Positions 24,515-32,812 are shown, numbered from the stretch's first letter. The stretch: 39,004 bases of DNA from a bacterium (GCA_017433195.1 JAFRHR010000052.1:1-39004), one strand, 5' to 3'. Program-made: numbers and translations. Notes: generated by a model not told the origin, from the sequence alone.

Positions 24515-25162
24515 ATGAAGAGCAATATATTAATAGTAGAAGATCATGAATTAACACGTTTCGGACTAAAAACAACTTTTGACGGAGTTGATTTTATAGG
24601 CTCAATATTTGAAGCAGGTTCTGCCGAAGATGCTTTTGATATATTGAAAAATGAAACAGTTCATTTGGTAATTATGGACGTTGGGCTACCGGGAATGAAC
24701 GGAATTGATGCAAGCAAAAAAATAAAATCCGAATACGATGACATAAAAATAATCATGCTTACATCTCACAACGATGAAAATGCAGTTTTGAACAGTTTAA
24801 AAGCAGGTGCAAATGCATATTGCTCAAAGGAAATAAATTTACAGAGACTTGTTCAGGTTGTAAACTCCGTACTTGACGGGGCATCATGGTTTGATCCTTC
24901 TATTTCACAGGTCGTACTTAAAGCAGCAACAAGCGGGAACAACAATGAACCTGTCAAAAAATCAAACGATTATAACCTGACTTCAAGAGAACACCAGATT
25001 TTAAAACTTATAACAGAAGGTTACAGCAACACTGAAATTGCAAAAGAATTAAATGTCAGTGTTAACACCACAAAGGCACACGTTGCAAGTATTTTGCAAA
25101 AACTTGTGGTAGATGACAGATTACAGGCAGCATTAAAAGCACTTAAAGAGAAGGTAGTATAA
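24515..25162 (+). CDS. NarL/FixJ-type response regulator
   Basis: 215 residues: an N-terminal receiver domain (1-120) and a C-terminal LuxR-type helix-turn-helix (about 150-210). The phosphorylation site is D55 in IMDVGLPGMNG, with the acidic pocket E9-D10 and the conserved T/S and K positions (MLTSHND; CSKEINLQ). The DNA-binding domain reads LTSREHQILKLITEGYSNTE and VNTTKAHVASILQKL. It is a complete, activatable transcription factor. No histidine kinase is encoded nearby. One base separates it from the next regulator gene, so the two are made together. Confidence 0.95.
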   Translation: MKSNILIVEDHELTRFGLKTTFDGVDFIGSIFEAGSAEDAFDILKNETVHLVIMDVGLPGMNGIDASKKIKSEYDDIKIIMLTSHNDENAVLNSLKAGANAYCSKEINLQRLVQVVNSVLDGASWFDPSISQVVLKAATSGNNNEPVKKSNDYNLTSREHQILKLITEGYSNTEIAKELNVSVNTTKAHVASILQKLVVDDRLQAALKALKEKVV

Positions 25163-25163
25163 T

Positions 25164-25778
25164 ATGGAAGGTATAGCAAAAATTCTTATAGTTGACGATA
25201 ATCCGAAATACCTGGCAGAGGCTCTGCCGATGTACGGTTATGATGTAGATGTCGCAACAGACGGATTAGAAGCACTTAAAGCAATTGCATCTATGAACTA
25301 CGATTTAATTCTGCTTGACGTAATGATGCCCAATATGGACGGCTGGGACACACTTAAAGCAATCCGAAACAATAAAGACACAAAAACCTTACCTGTTATT
25401 ATGATAACTGCCGTAAGCGAAGATCAAAAAGTCGTTTCAGGGCTAAAAATAGGTGCTGATGATTATATATTAAAACCGTTTGTTCTTCCGAATTTACTTG
25501 CAAGAATTGAGGCGGTACTCAGAAGATCAAACTGGAGCAAAGAAAAACAGAAACACCAAACTCTGACTATAAATGGAGATTTAAAGGTTTTAACCGAGCG
25601 TGAAAAAGATGTTCTTGCACTCGTTGCACAAGGCGCAAGCAATCAAGATATTGCCGCAAAACTCTTTATCCGTGACGTTACCGTAAAAACTCACTTAAAT
25701 ACAATATTTAAGAAATTAAAAGTTTCAAACAGAACACAGGCTGTTTTATTAGCATTACAAATGAATTTAATAAATTAG
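25164..25778 (+). CDS. Response regulator with OmpR-like receiver and LuxR-type DNA-binding domain
   Basis: 204 residues. The receiver domain has D11-D12, phosphorylation site D52 in LLDVMMPNMDGWD, T in MITAVSED and K in DYILKPF. This receiver looks more like OmpR/CheY-type ones than NarL ones. The output domain is LuxR-type (LTEREKDVLALVAQGASNQD; VTVKTHLNTIFKKLKV). The two consecutive regulators are not near-identical, so they are not a recent tandem duplication. They could form heterodimers or act in sequence. No partner kinase is present in the window. Confidence 0.95.
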   Translation: MEGIAKILIVDDNPKYLAEALPMYGYDVDVATDGLEALKAIASMNYDLILLDVMMPNMDGWDTLKAIRNNKDTKTLPVIMITAVSEDQKVVSGLKIGADDYILKPFVLPNLLARIEAVLRRSNWSKEKQKHQTLTINGDLKVLTEREKDVLALVAQGASNQDIAAKLFIRDVTVKTHLNTIFKKLKVSNRTQAVLLALQMNLIN

Positions 25779-25787
25779 GAGTAAACC

Positions 25788-26318
25788 ATGACATCAAAAG
25801 AAGAATTAGCAAATATTATAATAAATTCACCATCTGAATTTGAAGATGCGGTAGCAGGACAGGGCGAAATTGATTTATCAGAAGTAAGTTTATCAGATAT
25901 TACACTCTCTGATGTAACTTTTAATAATATAGATTTTAATTCTTCTTCATTTGCAGATTCATCTTTAACTGAAGTGAAATTTATTGATTGCGACTTAACT
26001 TCGGTTGATTTTACAAGAACTCACTTAATTGAATGTTCTTTTGAAAATTCTATTCTGAACGGAACAAATTTCAGTTATGCGACTTTAAGTTATTGCGATT
26101 TTACTGATGCAGATATGGCAGGTTGTATTTTTGAAGAAACAGATTTAACAGACTCTGATTTATCAAACAGTGAAAATTTGGCAGCATGCCGTTTTGATTC
26201 CGAAACAATTTGGCCGGATTCGGATTTGTTACCGGAAGATTTTGACGGAGTTTATTCTGATGATACTTCCGCTTTAAAAGATGAAGAGGACGAATATTCA
26301 TCACCTGACAGTTACTAA
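25788..26318 (+). CDS. Pentapeptide-repeat protein, acidic
   Basis: 176 residues. Residues about 30-140 consist of A(D/N)LXX-like pentapeptide repeats (DFNSSSFADSSLTEVKFIDC; NFSYATLSYCDFTDADMAGC). These form a right-handed quadrilateral beta helix. The ends are very acidic, above all the C-terminal 40 residues (DEEDEY). Acidic pentapeptide proteins can mimic DNA, as MfpA and Qnr do with gyrase, but most members have no known role, and cyanobacterial relatives have many. It is last in the operon, 9 bases after the second regulator, with TAGGAG before the ATG. Confidence 0.9.
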   Translation: MTSKEELANIIINSPSEFEDAVAGQGEIDLSEVSLSDITLSDVTFNNIDFNSSSFADSSLTEVKFIDCDLTSVDFTRTHLIECSFENSILNGTNFSYATLSYCDFTDADMAGCIFEETDLTDSDLSNSENLAACRFDSETIWPDSDLLPEDFDGVYSDDTSALKDEEDEYSSPDSY

Positions 26319-26404
26319 GAAAAACCCAAAACCATCTGTATATAAGCCTTTTGCTTAAGAAAGAAAAAATTTTTCTTAACATTTATTAACATTTATTCCC
26401 AAAA

Positions 26405-26447
26405 AGTCAATTTTATAAAACATAAATACTTTGTATATATACGGGAA
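26405..26447 (+). promoter_or_regulatory. Shared upstream element, copy B
   Basis: GTCAAT, 16 bases, ACTTT, the perfect palindrome GTATATATAC (26433-26442), then GGGAA. It is about 39 of 43 bases identical to copy A at 20532-20573, and ends 31 bases before the ATG at 26479. Such identity between two non-coding stretches in front of unrelated genes points to a regulatory role. Confidence 0.7.
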
Positions 26448-26478
26448 TTGATTTAAGAGTATAAAAAGGGGAATTTAG

Positions 26479-26727
26479 ATGGCAATAGGCGCAAGAGATA
26501 AGATTGATCGTTTGTTAGTTCAAAAATATCAAACAGAACAAGTTGACAATCATGACATTGAATACAATATGGTAGACGCAAGAGAAATGATGAGTGCTAT
26601 GAATGATTACGCATCAGTTCAGAGAAACATGTTAGCACTTTCTTCAAGATTAAAAATGGTTTGTTATTCTGTTAACGCAAACAATGCACAATACAGAAGC
26701 ATCAGACCATTAAAAGGGCTGTGTTAA
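26479..26727 (+). CDS. Small unrecognised protein, 82 residues
   Basis: Not recognised. AAAAAGGGGA before the ATG supports the start. It is helical, without signal peptide or membrane segment: MAIGARDKIDRLLVQKY, then a second helix (REMMSAMNDYASVQRNMLAL), and a C-terminal tail ending in KGLC. The size and helical hairpin pattern could suit a secreted WXG100-like or adaptor protein, but it has no WXG motif. It has its own promoter element (shared with the ribbon-helix-helix gene) and its own strong terminator, so it is an independently controlled unit rather than the end of the signalling operon. Confidence 0.75.
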   Translation: MAIGARDKIDRLLVQKYQTEQVDNHDIEYNMVDAREMMSAMNDYASVQRNMLALSSRLKMVCYSVNANNAQYRSIRPLKGLC

Positions 26728-26787
26728 TTTAATAAATTTAGGGTATTAAGAGTTACGAGTTTAGTTAGTTTAGGATTTCATAATAAT

Positions 26788-26818
26788 AAAAAAGGATGAC
26801 CAAAAGTCATCCTTTTTT
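26788..26818 (+). terminator. Terminator of the 82-residue gene
   Basis: A perfect 13-bp stem (AAAAAAGGATGAC with its complement), CAAAA loop, ending in six T residues. Confidence 0.9.
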
Positions 26819-26877
26819 AATACAAAAAAATAAAATAGTTTTGTAACATTATGTAAATAGTTTTATCTATTTGTTAA

Positions 26878-27015
26878 AGTTTTTTTTGTGATGAAAACGG
26901 AAATGAACTTTACTATCTAAAAAAAGAAAATGGCGAAATAAAAGCATATGATGAAAATAATCAACCCTACGAAATCACTGATGAAATAAAGGCATTTGCA
27001 AAAAAAGCTTTATAG
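26878..27015 (+). pseudogene. C-terminal gene remnant without a start codon
   Basis: An open frame from 26878 to the TAG at 27013 encodes 45 residues with protein-like composition (DENGNELYYLKKENGEIKAY, then PYEITDEIKAF). An in-frame stop (26875-26877) and a T-run lie directly upstream and no start codon is available. A strong terminator follows, as expected after a real gene. This looks like the 3' end of a gene whose 5' part was deleted. The family is not recognised. The rest of 26819-27086 is AT-rich and holds nothing else I can support. Confidence 0.55.
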
Positions 27016-27033
27016 AATAAAATCTTACTTATA

Positions 27034-27069
27034 AAAACAGGCTATCAGAAATTTTTGATAGCCTGTTTT
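27034..27069. terminator. Bidirectional terminator
   Basis: A 14-bp stem (AAAACAGGCTATCA with its complement) with an 8-base loop, between the gene remnant and the convergent cyclase gene. Both strands have T residues after the stem. Confidence 0.85.
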
Positions 27070-27086
27070 ATATTTAAAAATAATAT

Positions 27087-27959
27087 TTAAAACTCCAAAT
27101 TAATCTGAGTAAACTGAACGATTTTGTTTTTACCTCTTTTCTTTGCATTATAGAGGGCATGTTCAGCATATCTGATAATTGTGTTTGCATCTTCATCAAC
27201 ATTTTCCATACACGGATATGTTGCGATACCGCCTGAAATTGTAATCGGGTGGCGTTCTTCTTCGCCTGCCGGAATAAATTCCATTCTTTCAATATCACGT
27301 CTGAATCTTTCAGCAAACAAGAAAGCATTGTCTTCAGAAGTATTCGGCAATACTACCAAAAATTCCTCATCGCCGTAGCGGGTTAAGATATCTTCTTTTC
27401 TTATTAACTGCTGTAATTTACCTGAAAGATTTCTCAGCAAGATATCGCCCCATTCATAGCCATACATGTCGTTGATAACCTTGAAGAAGTCTATATCAAA
27501 CAACAAGCATGAAAGTTGGGTTTTATATCTTCTTGCACGTGAAATTTCTGATTCAAGACGTTCCTGTAAGTATTTTCTGTTATGAAGTCCTGTTAGTTCG
27601 TCAGTAACAGAAATTTCTTCCATTTTGTCTTTGTACTGTTTAATTTTTAACAAAGCTTTTGCTCTTATCAAAAGTTCTGTTTCATTAACAGGAGTTTTGA
27701 TAAAGTCATAACCTTCCGATCTTATTGTAATATCGGTAAAAATATCACCGACAAACAAAATCGGGCAGGTAAACTTTGTGGTCATTAATACGTCTTTTAA
27801 ATTTTCTGCCTGCTCAATAACCATAAGCGAAACATTTAAAAGCGTATAACCTTTTATATCATCGCTTGAAACAACCCTTACAGACGTATCCTCAATCTTT
27901 GATAACGGCTCTAAAAGTTCTGATGTTTCTTTGTTCGTGTAAATAACAATATTATCCAT
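27087..27959 (-). CDS. Diguanylate cyclase with receiver-like N-terminal domain
   Basis: 290 residues from the ATG at 27959, which has TGAGG eight bases upstream; a GTG at 27968 is a less likely start. Residues 1-115 resemble a receiver domain that lacks a clear phospho-acceptor pocket (PILFVGD, FIKTPVNETELL). The GGDEF domain follows from about 120 (VTDELTGLHNRKYLQERL; LLFDIDFFKVINDMYG). The signature reads RYGDEEF (194-200), where the usual form is GG(D/E)EF, so the second Gly is Asp. It would make c-di-GMP if active. A lone minus-strand gene. Confidence 0.9.
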   Translation of the reverse strand: MDNIVIYTNKETSELLEPLSKIEDTSVRVVSSDDIKGYTLLNVSLMVIEQAENLKDVLMTTKFTCPILFVGDIFTDITIRSEGYDFIKTPVNETELLIRAKALLKIKQYKDKMEEISVTDELTGLHNRKYLQERLESEISRARRYKTQLSCLLFDIDFFKVINDMYGYEWGDILLRNLSGKLQQLIRKEDILTRYGDEEFLVVLPNTSEDNAFLFAERFRRDIERMEFIPAGEEERHPITISGGIATYPCMENVDEDANTIIRYAEHALYNAKKRGKNKIVQFTQINLEF

Positions 27960-28001
27960 TTTAAGCACCTCATACTTCTACGTGGATATTATACCATAAA
28001 T

Positions 28002-29120
28002 TTACGCAATTGTCTTTGATTTTTCAACACATTCTATCAAAGTATTTGCAACAGTCTGTTGTTCTTCTCTCGTAAGTTCAGGGAACATAGGCAGAGAGAT
28101 AACAACTTCTGTATTATGTTCTGTTATCGGCAATGAACCTTTCTGATAACCTAAGTAGTTATGAACTTTCTGTAAGTGCAACGGTATCGGATAGTATAAC
28201 ATAGCACCTATTCCTGATTCCTGAAGCATTTTGTGAATTTCATCTCTGTTAGGAATTTTTACCGTGTACTGGTGGTAAACGGAATATGTATCATTGAGTT
28301 CAGCAGGAGTAATGATATCAGGACATTTTGCAAATAATCCGTTATAGTAATAAGCATTCTCTCTGCGTTTTTTATTCCATTCGTTGATGTAAGGAAGTTT
28401 TACTCTCAAAATAGCAGCCTGAATTTCGTCAAGTCTTGAATTTACGCCGATTTCATCATGGTGATATCTGATAGCACCACCATGATTTCTTATAGCAATT
28501 GCTCTGTTTTTGAGGTTTTCTGATTTTGTAACTAAAAGTCCTCCATCACCCATACCGCCTAAGTTCTTAGTCGGATAGAAGCTGAAGCATCCGAATTCAC
28601 CAAATGTACCGACCATTTTGCCTTTATATGTAGCACCAATTGCCTGACAGCAATCTTCAATTACCAACAATTCATAACGTCTTGCAATATCCATAATGGC
28701 ATCCATATCACAAGGCTGACCATATAAATGAACCGGAATAATTGCTTTTGTCTTTGGTGTAATTGCAGCTTCGATTTTCTTAGGATCTATATTGAATGTT
28801 TTTTCGTCAATATCAACAAATACAGGCTTTGCCCCAACAATACCTATTGCTTCCGCAGTTGCAACAAATGTAAATGCAGTTGTAATAACTTCATCCCCCG
28901 GGCCTATATCCAATGCTCTTAAAGCAATGTGTAATGCATCAGTTCCTGAGTTTAAACTTACGGCATGCTCAATCCCGATATATTCAGCAAGTTCTGTTTC
29001 CAATGCTTTTACGTTTGGACCTAAAATGTAAGAACCTGAACGAAGCACTTCACATACTGCTTTTTCAATGTCGTTGCCGATTGTTGCGTACTGCCTTTTT
29101 GAATCTAAAATAGGTATCAT
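28002..29120 (-). CDS. DegT/DnrJ/EryC1/StrS family aminotransferase
   Basis: A PLP-dependent enzyme that aminates keto-sugar nucleotides for amino-sugar or surface-glycan synthesis. 372 residues, full family length. Key parts are SLNSGTDALHIALRALDIGP (cofactor phosphate binding), ITTAFTFVATAEAI, IEDCCQAIGATYKGK, and the PLP lysine K185 in FSFYPTKNLGGMGDGG. RLDEIQAAILRVKLP and YYPIPLHLQ are also typical. AAGAGGAG precedes the ATG. No other sugar-nucleotide genes are adjacent, so the exact product is open; WecE-, FdtB- or PglE-like roles are all possible. Confidence 0.93.
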   Translation of the reverse strand: MIPILDSKRQYATIGNDIEKAVCEVLRSGSYILGPNVKALETELAEYIGIEHAVSLNSGTDALHIALRALDIGPGDEVITTAFTFVATAEAIGIVGAKPVFVDIDEKTFNIDPKKIEAAITPKTKAIIPVHLYGQPCDMDAIMDIARRYELLVIEDCCQAIGATYKGKMVGTFGEFGCFSFYPTKNLGGMGDGGLLVTKSENLKNRAIAIRNHGGAIRYHHDEIGVNSRLDEIQAAILRVKLPYINEWNKKRRENAYYYNGLFAKCPDIITPAELNDTYSVYHQYTVKIPNRDEIHKMLQESGIGAMLYYPIPLHLQKVHNYLGYQKGSLPITEHNTEVVISLPMFPELTREEQQTVANTLIECVEKSKTIA

Positions 29121-29212
29121 AATTTATCTCCTCTTTAAATAATAATCTTCCACAATTCTAGTTTACCACAGTTTTTCTGCGTCTTTACATAATCTTAATC
29201 TATGTAATGCGC

Positions 29213-29254
29213 CCCTCCCTAATTAGGGAGGGCAAGGGTGGGTAATTTTCCCGT
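29213..29254. repeat. Palindromic repeat with a 20-bp perfect palindrome
   Basis: Positions 29213-29232 are a perfect 20-bp palindrome centred on CCCTAATTAGGG, followed by GGGTGGGTAATTTTCCC. It is homologous to 2920-2959 in the reverse direction. It lies between the aminotransferase and transporter genes. Confidence 0.6.
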
Positions 29255-29285
29255 AGGGCAAATCCCACAAATTTTATTTTACAAA

Positions 29286-30614
29286 TTATTTTACCAAAAA
29301 TCTGAACCACAGATAAACTGAGCTTATTGCAAGCGCAATAAGTGTAATTGATGCGCCATATTTCATATATTCCAAAAACGGAATTTTAAAATCTTTTGAA
29401 GATGCGGTTTCAGACACAATAACATTTGCTGCCGCACCAATTATTGTTATATTTCCGCCGAGACATGCGCCTAATGACAATGCCCACCAAATAGGAAAAG
29501 CATAATCTCTGCCCATAACAATCTGTATTTGTTCAACTAACGGAGCCATTGTTGCTGTATAAGGTATGTTATCAATAAAGCCCGATAAAATTCCCGATGC
29601 CCACAAAACAACCATTGTTGTTGCTTCAAGTGAGCCGTGTGTTACTTTTAACAGCCATTCTGACATCATTTTTATTCCGCCGGATGCTTCAAGCCCGCCT
29701 ATTATTATGAATAAACCTATAAAGAAAAATATTGTACTCCACTCTACATCTTTAAAAACTTTTCTCGGTTTTTCAAAAATAAGCAAAATACTTGCACCGA
29801 ACATTGCTACTATACAGGTCTGAATGTGAGTTATATCATGAAGCATAAACCCGATTATAACTAACAAAAGTATGGTCATCGACCTTATAGCTAACTTCTT
29901 GTTTTTAATGGTTTTTGTATTATCAAGATTTTTTATCAATTCCATTTTTTCAGGTGCTGCAACAAGCTGCTTTCTGAATATAAAGAAAAGTATTGCCATT
30001 GCTACAACAAAAATTATAAAAACAATTCCGGTCAATTCAACTATAAAATCAAGGAACGAAAAATGCGCAGCACTTCCGATAATTATATTAGGAGGATCTC
30101 CAATAAGAGTAGACGTTCCGCCTATATTTGATGCAATAATTTCAGTAATCAAAAAAGGTCTCGGATCAATTTCCAAAACTTCCGCTATCAAAAAAGTTAT
30201 CGGCATAAGTAAAATTACGGTTGTAACATTATCAAGAAAAGCCGATGCAACTGCAGTAAATGCCCCTAAAGCCAATAATATAAGTTTCGGATTGCCGCCT
30301 GTTTTTTTAAGCATTTCATTTGCTAACCAATTATAAATTCCGCTCCTTGATGAAATAATTACTATTATCATCATTGAAACTAACAAAAATATAACATTGA
30401 AATCTATAAAATTTATGAAATAAAAACTATCAATGTCACCATTAGTAAATTTGTTTTGTCCCAACAGCCCCAAAATAATTGTAATAGATGCACCAACAAG
30501 CGCAACAGTGGTTTTTGAAATTTTTTCTGTTGCAATAAAAAAGTATGCCACAAGTAAAATTATGGCTGATATTACTATAGCGTTGTTATTTATTAACTCA
30601 ACCAGGGCTTCCAT
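29286..30614 (-). CDS. ArsB/NhaD family ion transporter
   Basis: A 442-residue inner-membrane protein with about 11-12 hydrophobic segments. Motifs are FLDNVTTVILLMPITFLIAE (about 128-147) and NIGGTSTLIGDPPNIIIGSA (about 164-183), which is the signature of the ArsB/NhaD/SLC13-like group. The second half repeats the pattern with GFIDNIPYTATMAPLVEQI and SLGACLGGNITIIGAAANVI, the inverted-repeat fold of these carriers. Substrates in the family include arsenite, Na+/H+ and carboxylates; no ars genes are nearby, so the substrate is not known. Confidence 0.92.
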   Translation of the reverse strand: MEALVELINNNAIVISAIILLVAYFFIATEKISKTTVALVGASITIILGLLGQNKFTNGDIDSFYFINFIDFNVIFLLVSMMIIVIISSRSGIYNWLANEMLKKTGGNPKLILLALGAFTAVASAFLDNVTTVILLMPITFLIAEVLEIDPRPFLITEIIASNIGGTSTLIGDPPNIIIGSAAHFSFLDFIVELTGIVFIIFVVAMAILFFIFRKQLVAAPEKMELIKNLDNTKTIKNKKLAIRSMTILLLVIIGFMLHDITHIQTCIVAMFGASILLIFEKPRKVFKDVEWSTIFFFIGLFIIIGGLEASGGIKMMSEWLLKVTHGSLEATTMVVLWASGILSGFIDNIPYTATMAPLVEQIQIVMGRDYAFPIWWALSLGACLGGNITIIGAAANVIVSETASSKDFKIPFLEYMKYGASITLIALAISSVYLWFRFLVK

Positions 30615-30693
30615 TTTTAGTCCTTTTACGAGAATAGTTTAAATTATTTGTTATTATACTATAAAAATTTTTTTAATAAAGTTATTAAATAAA

Positions 30694-30721
30694 TTGCAAA
30701 AATACACCAATTTCATATAAT
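30694..30721 (+). promoter_or_regulatory. Promoter of the Xer recombinase gene
   Basis: TTGCAA (30694-30699), 16 bases, TATAAT (30716-30721). Transcription would begin around 30728, two or three bases before the ATG at 30731, so the mRNA should be nearly leaderless. Confidence 0.6.
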
Positions 30722-30730
30722 AGAGAGGTA

Positions 30731-31588
30731 ATGTTTCAGTTATTATCACAATATTTAGAATATCTTGAAATAGAAAAAGGGCTTTCAATAAATACCATAG
30801 AGGCATACAGACGGGATTTGGAAGTTTTTTTAGAACAAAATTCGGATTGTGAAAATTTTGATAACTTCAAAAGAAATCATATAAATAACTACATAATGTT
30901 TCTGCACGATAAAAAATATGCTCCAAGCAGTATTATGAGAAAAATTGCGGCACTCAAAGGATTTTTTAAATGGGCGTGCTCAAACGAATTATGCACAGTA
31001 AATCCGACAATTACACTTGAACAGCCAAAACTACCCAAACACCTGCCGAAAGTTTTAACTCTGAACGAAATTGAAACAATTTTGAAATCAAATTTATCAC
31101 TTGAAGAACATTTGATTGTTGAACTCTTATATAGTTGCGGACTCAGAGTTTCGGAACTCGTCAATCTGACAGTCGGAAACATAAATCTGTCCTCAAAATA
31201 TATAATCTGCAAAGGTAAAGGCGACAAAGAAAGAATGATTCCGATAGGCGAAATCGCAAAAAAAGTGATTACAAAATACCTTGAAGAAAGGAAAATGCTT
31301 ATCGATAAATTCGGCCTGAACACAAACAGACTTTTGATAAAAGAAAACGGAAATTTTGTAACACGTCAGGATATTTATAAACTTATTCACAAAAAGGGAA
31401 TGGAAATAGGAAAAAATATTTCACCTCATACGTTAAGACATAGTTTTGCAACACATTTACTTGAAAACGGTGCGGATTTAAGAATTGTACAGGAATTACT
31501 CGGACACAGCGATGTTTCCACAACACAACTTTACACCCACGTCAGCAAAAAACGACTTAAAGATGTTTATTTTTCAATAAATAAATAA
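30731..31588 (+). CDS. xerD: XerC/XerD-type tyrosine recombinase
   Basis: A site-specific recombinase that resolves chromosome dimers at dif. 285 residues, with N-terminal core-binding domain (about 1-90) and catalytic domain (about 105-280). The full catalytic set is visible: R139 (CGLRVSELV), K163 (KGKGDKER), H233 and R236 (HTLRHSFATHLL), H259 (LLGHSDVSTTQLYTH) and nucleophile Y268. The length and HTLRHSFATHLLENGADLR fit housekeeping Xer rather than a phage integrase. XerC and XerD cannot be told apart from this gene alone. No tRNA, att site or phage gene is nearby. Confidence 0.9.
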   Translation: MFQLLSQYLEYLEIEKGLSINTIEAYRRDLEVFLEQNSDCENFDNFKRNHINNYIMFLHDKKYAPSSIMRKIAALKGFFKWACSNELCTVNPTITLEQPKLPKHLPKVLTLNEIETILKSNLSLEEHLIVELLYSCGLRVSELVNLTVGNINLSSKYIICKGKGDKERMIPIGEIAKKVITKYLEERKMLIDKFGLNTNRLLIKENGNFVTRQDIYKLIHKKGMEIGKNISPHTLRHSFATHLLENGADLRIVQELLGHSDVSTTQLYTHVSKKRLKDVYFSINK

Positions 31589-31597
31589 ACAGCAATA

Positions 31598-31698
31598 TGT
31601 CACCCTGAACTCGTTTCAGGGTCTTATAAATTACGCAAAACCAAATTTATCTTTACTTTACAATGTTGGATAGATGCTGAAACAAGTTCAGCATGACA
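31598..31698. repeat. TGTCA-bounded palindromic repeat, copy 3
   Basis: 101 bp, starting TGTCACCCTGAACTCG and ending GTTCAGCATGACA. It is inverted relative to copy 1: the ACCCTGA half is on the left and the GCTGAA half on the right. It lies just after the Xer gene. Confidence 0.8.
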
Positions 31699-31759
31699 GG
31701 TTTAAAGTAATTTGTAAAAATAACACCCGTTAATATCTCAACAAAACGTAAAAATAAAG

Positions 31760-31788
31760 TTGACAACGGAGTTTGTGCGTTGTTAGAT
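31760..31788 (+). promoter_or_regulatory. Promoter of rpsL-rpsG
   Basis: A perfect -35 TTGACA (31760-31765), 17 bases, and a weak -10 TTAGAT (31783-31788) preceded by TG. It gives a leader of about 65-70 bases before the ATG at 31863, preceded by AAAAAGGAG. Confidence 0.5.
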
Positions 31789-31862
31789 ATAAATACACTT
31801 TAGTCGAAATTTTCGTGCTGGATTTGACGGCTGAAAGTTATTAACAGAAAAAGGAGAAAAAA

Positions 31863-32240
31863 ATGCCTACAATCAATCAGTTAGTTCGCAGTGAGCGTAA
31901 AAAACTAACAGACAAAACAAAATCACCGGCTTTGATGGATTGTCCGCAAAGACGTGGTGTATGCACAAGGGTTTACACAACAACCCCTAAAAAACCAAAC
32001 TCAGCACTTAGAAAAGTTGCGAGGGTAAGATTGACAAACGGGTTTGAAGTTACGACTTATATTCCCGGTATCGGTCACAATTTACAAGAACACAGTGTTG
32101 TTCTTATAAGAGGCGGAAGGGTTAAAGACCTTCCTGGTGTAAGATATCACATCGTCAGAGGTACTTTGGATACAGCAGGTGTTGCTAACAGAAACCAGAG
32201 CAGATCTAAATACGGTGCTAAAAGGGGAGGTAAGAAATAA
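31863..32240 (+). CDS. rpsL: 30S ribosomal protein S12
   Basis: 125 residues, the usual length. S12 sits near the decoding site. [17 protein letters not shown] holds the lysine whose change gives streptomycin resistance, here wild type. [20 protein letters not shown] holds the second conserved loop. A strong ribosome site (AAGGAG) precedes the ATG. The stop overlaps the rpsG start by one base (TAATG), so translation of the two is coupled. Confidence 0.99.
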   Translation: MPTINQLVRSERKKLTDKTKSPALMDCPQRRGVCTRVYTTTPKKPNSALRKVARVRLTNGFEVTTYIPGIGHNLQEHSVVLIRGGRVKDLPGVRYHIVRGTLDTAGVANRNQSRSKYGAKRGGKK

Positions 32241-32710
32241 TGTCAAGACGTTCTAAACCTGAAAAAAGAATACAAACAGCAGATCCTTTATACGGCAGCG
32301 TTGATGTAACAAAATTCATCAACAGAATTATGCGCAGAGGTAAAAAATCTTTGGCTGAACGTATTTTCTATTCAACATTAAACAGAATTAAAGAAAGAAC
32401 TAACGAACAACCGTTAGAAATTTTCCAAAAAGCATTGAATAATGCAACTCCGTTGTTGGAAGTAAAAGCAAGACGTATCGGTGGTTCAACTTACCAGGTA
32501 CCGATAGAAGTAAAAGCAGACAGAGGTTTTGCTCTTTCATCATCTTGGATTATTGAAGCAGCTAAGAAAAGAGGCGGTAAGACTTTCATCGATAAACTTA
32601 CCAACGAAATTCTTGATGCATCAAACGGTGTCGGTGCAGCTTGCAAAAAGCGTGAAGATACCCACAAAATGGCAGAAGCTAACAAGGCTTTCGCTCATTA
32701 CAGATACTAA
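32240..32710 (+). CDS. rpsG: 30S ribosomal protein S7
   Basis: 156 residues, the normal length; S7 starts assembly of the 30S head and binds 16S rRNA. The opening SRRSKPEKRIQ and the central KARRIGGSTYQVPIEV are diagnostic. In many bacteria fusA and tufA follow in the same operon. Here a strong terminator and then a toxin-antitoxin pair follow, so the str operon is cut short at this point. S7 often represses its own operon through the rpsL-rpsG spacer, but the spacer here is absent because the genes overlap. Confidence 0.99.
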   Translation: MSRRSKPEKRIQTADPLYGSVDVTKFINRIMRRGKKSLAERIFYSTLNRIKERTNEQPLEIFQKALNNATPLLEVKARRIGGSTYQVPIEVKADRGFALSSSWIIEAAKKRGGKTFIDKLTNEILDASNGVGAACKKREDTHKMAEANKAFAHYRY

Positions 32711-32732
32711 TTCAATAATTGAATTAAATAAA

Positions 32733-32765
32733 AAAAGAGGCGGAACAACTGTTCCGCCTCTTTTG
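32733..32765 (+). terminator. Terminator of rpsL-rpsG
   Basis: A perfect 14-bp stem (AAAAGAGGCGGAAC with its complement), AACT loop, ending in T residues, about 20 bases after the rpsG stop. Confidence 0.92.
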
Positions 32766-32777
32766 AATTCTACCCCC

Positions 32778-32812
32778 TTGAAAAACTTATCATGTTGTGA
32801 TAATATGATAAT
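32778..32812 (+). promoter_or_regulatory. higBA promoter and operator
   Basis: TTGAAA (32778-32783) with a -10 region at TGATAATAT (32798-32806). Between and over them is the inverted repeat TTATCA-TGTTG-TGATAA (32787-32803), a likely HigA site. TGATAATA is repeated in tandem up to the ATG. The expected start site is within a few bases of the toxin start codon. Confidence 0.6.

Noticed and set aside
26355-26380. Terminator of the signalling operon (TTAAGAAA / TTTCTTAA)
   Set aside because: The stem is only A/T pairs and is not followed by a T run; too weak to list.
29872-30336. 154-residue plus-strand ORF antisense to the ArsB/NhaD transporter
   Set aside because: It is the shadow of a hydrophobic membrane protein, with no ribosome site and no family resemblance.
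30889-31323. 144-residue minus-strand ORF antisense to xer
   Set aside because: The xer gene has all catalytic residues; the antisense frame has no initiation signal and unlikely composition.
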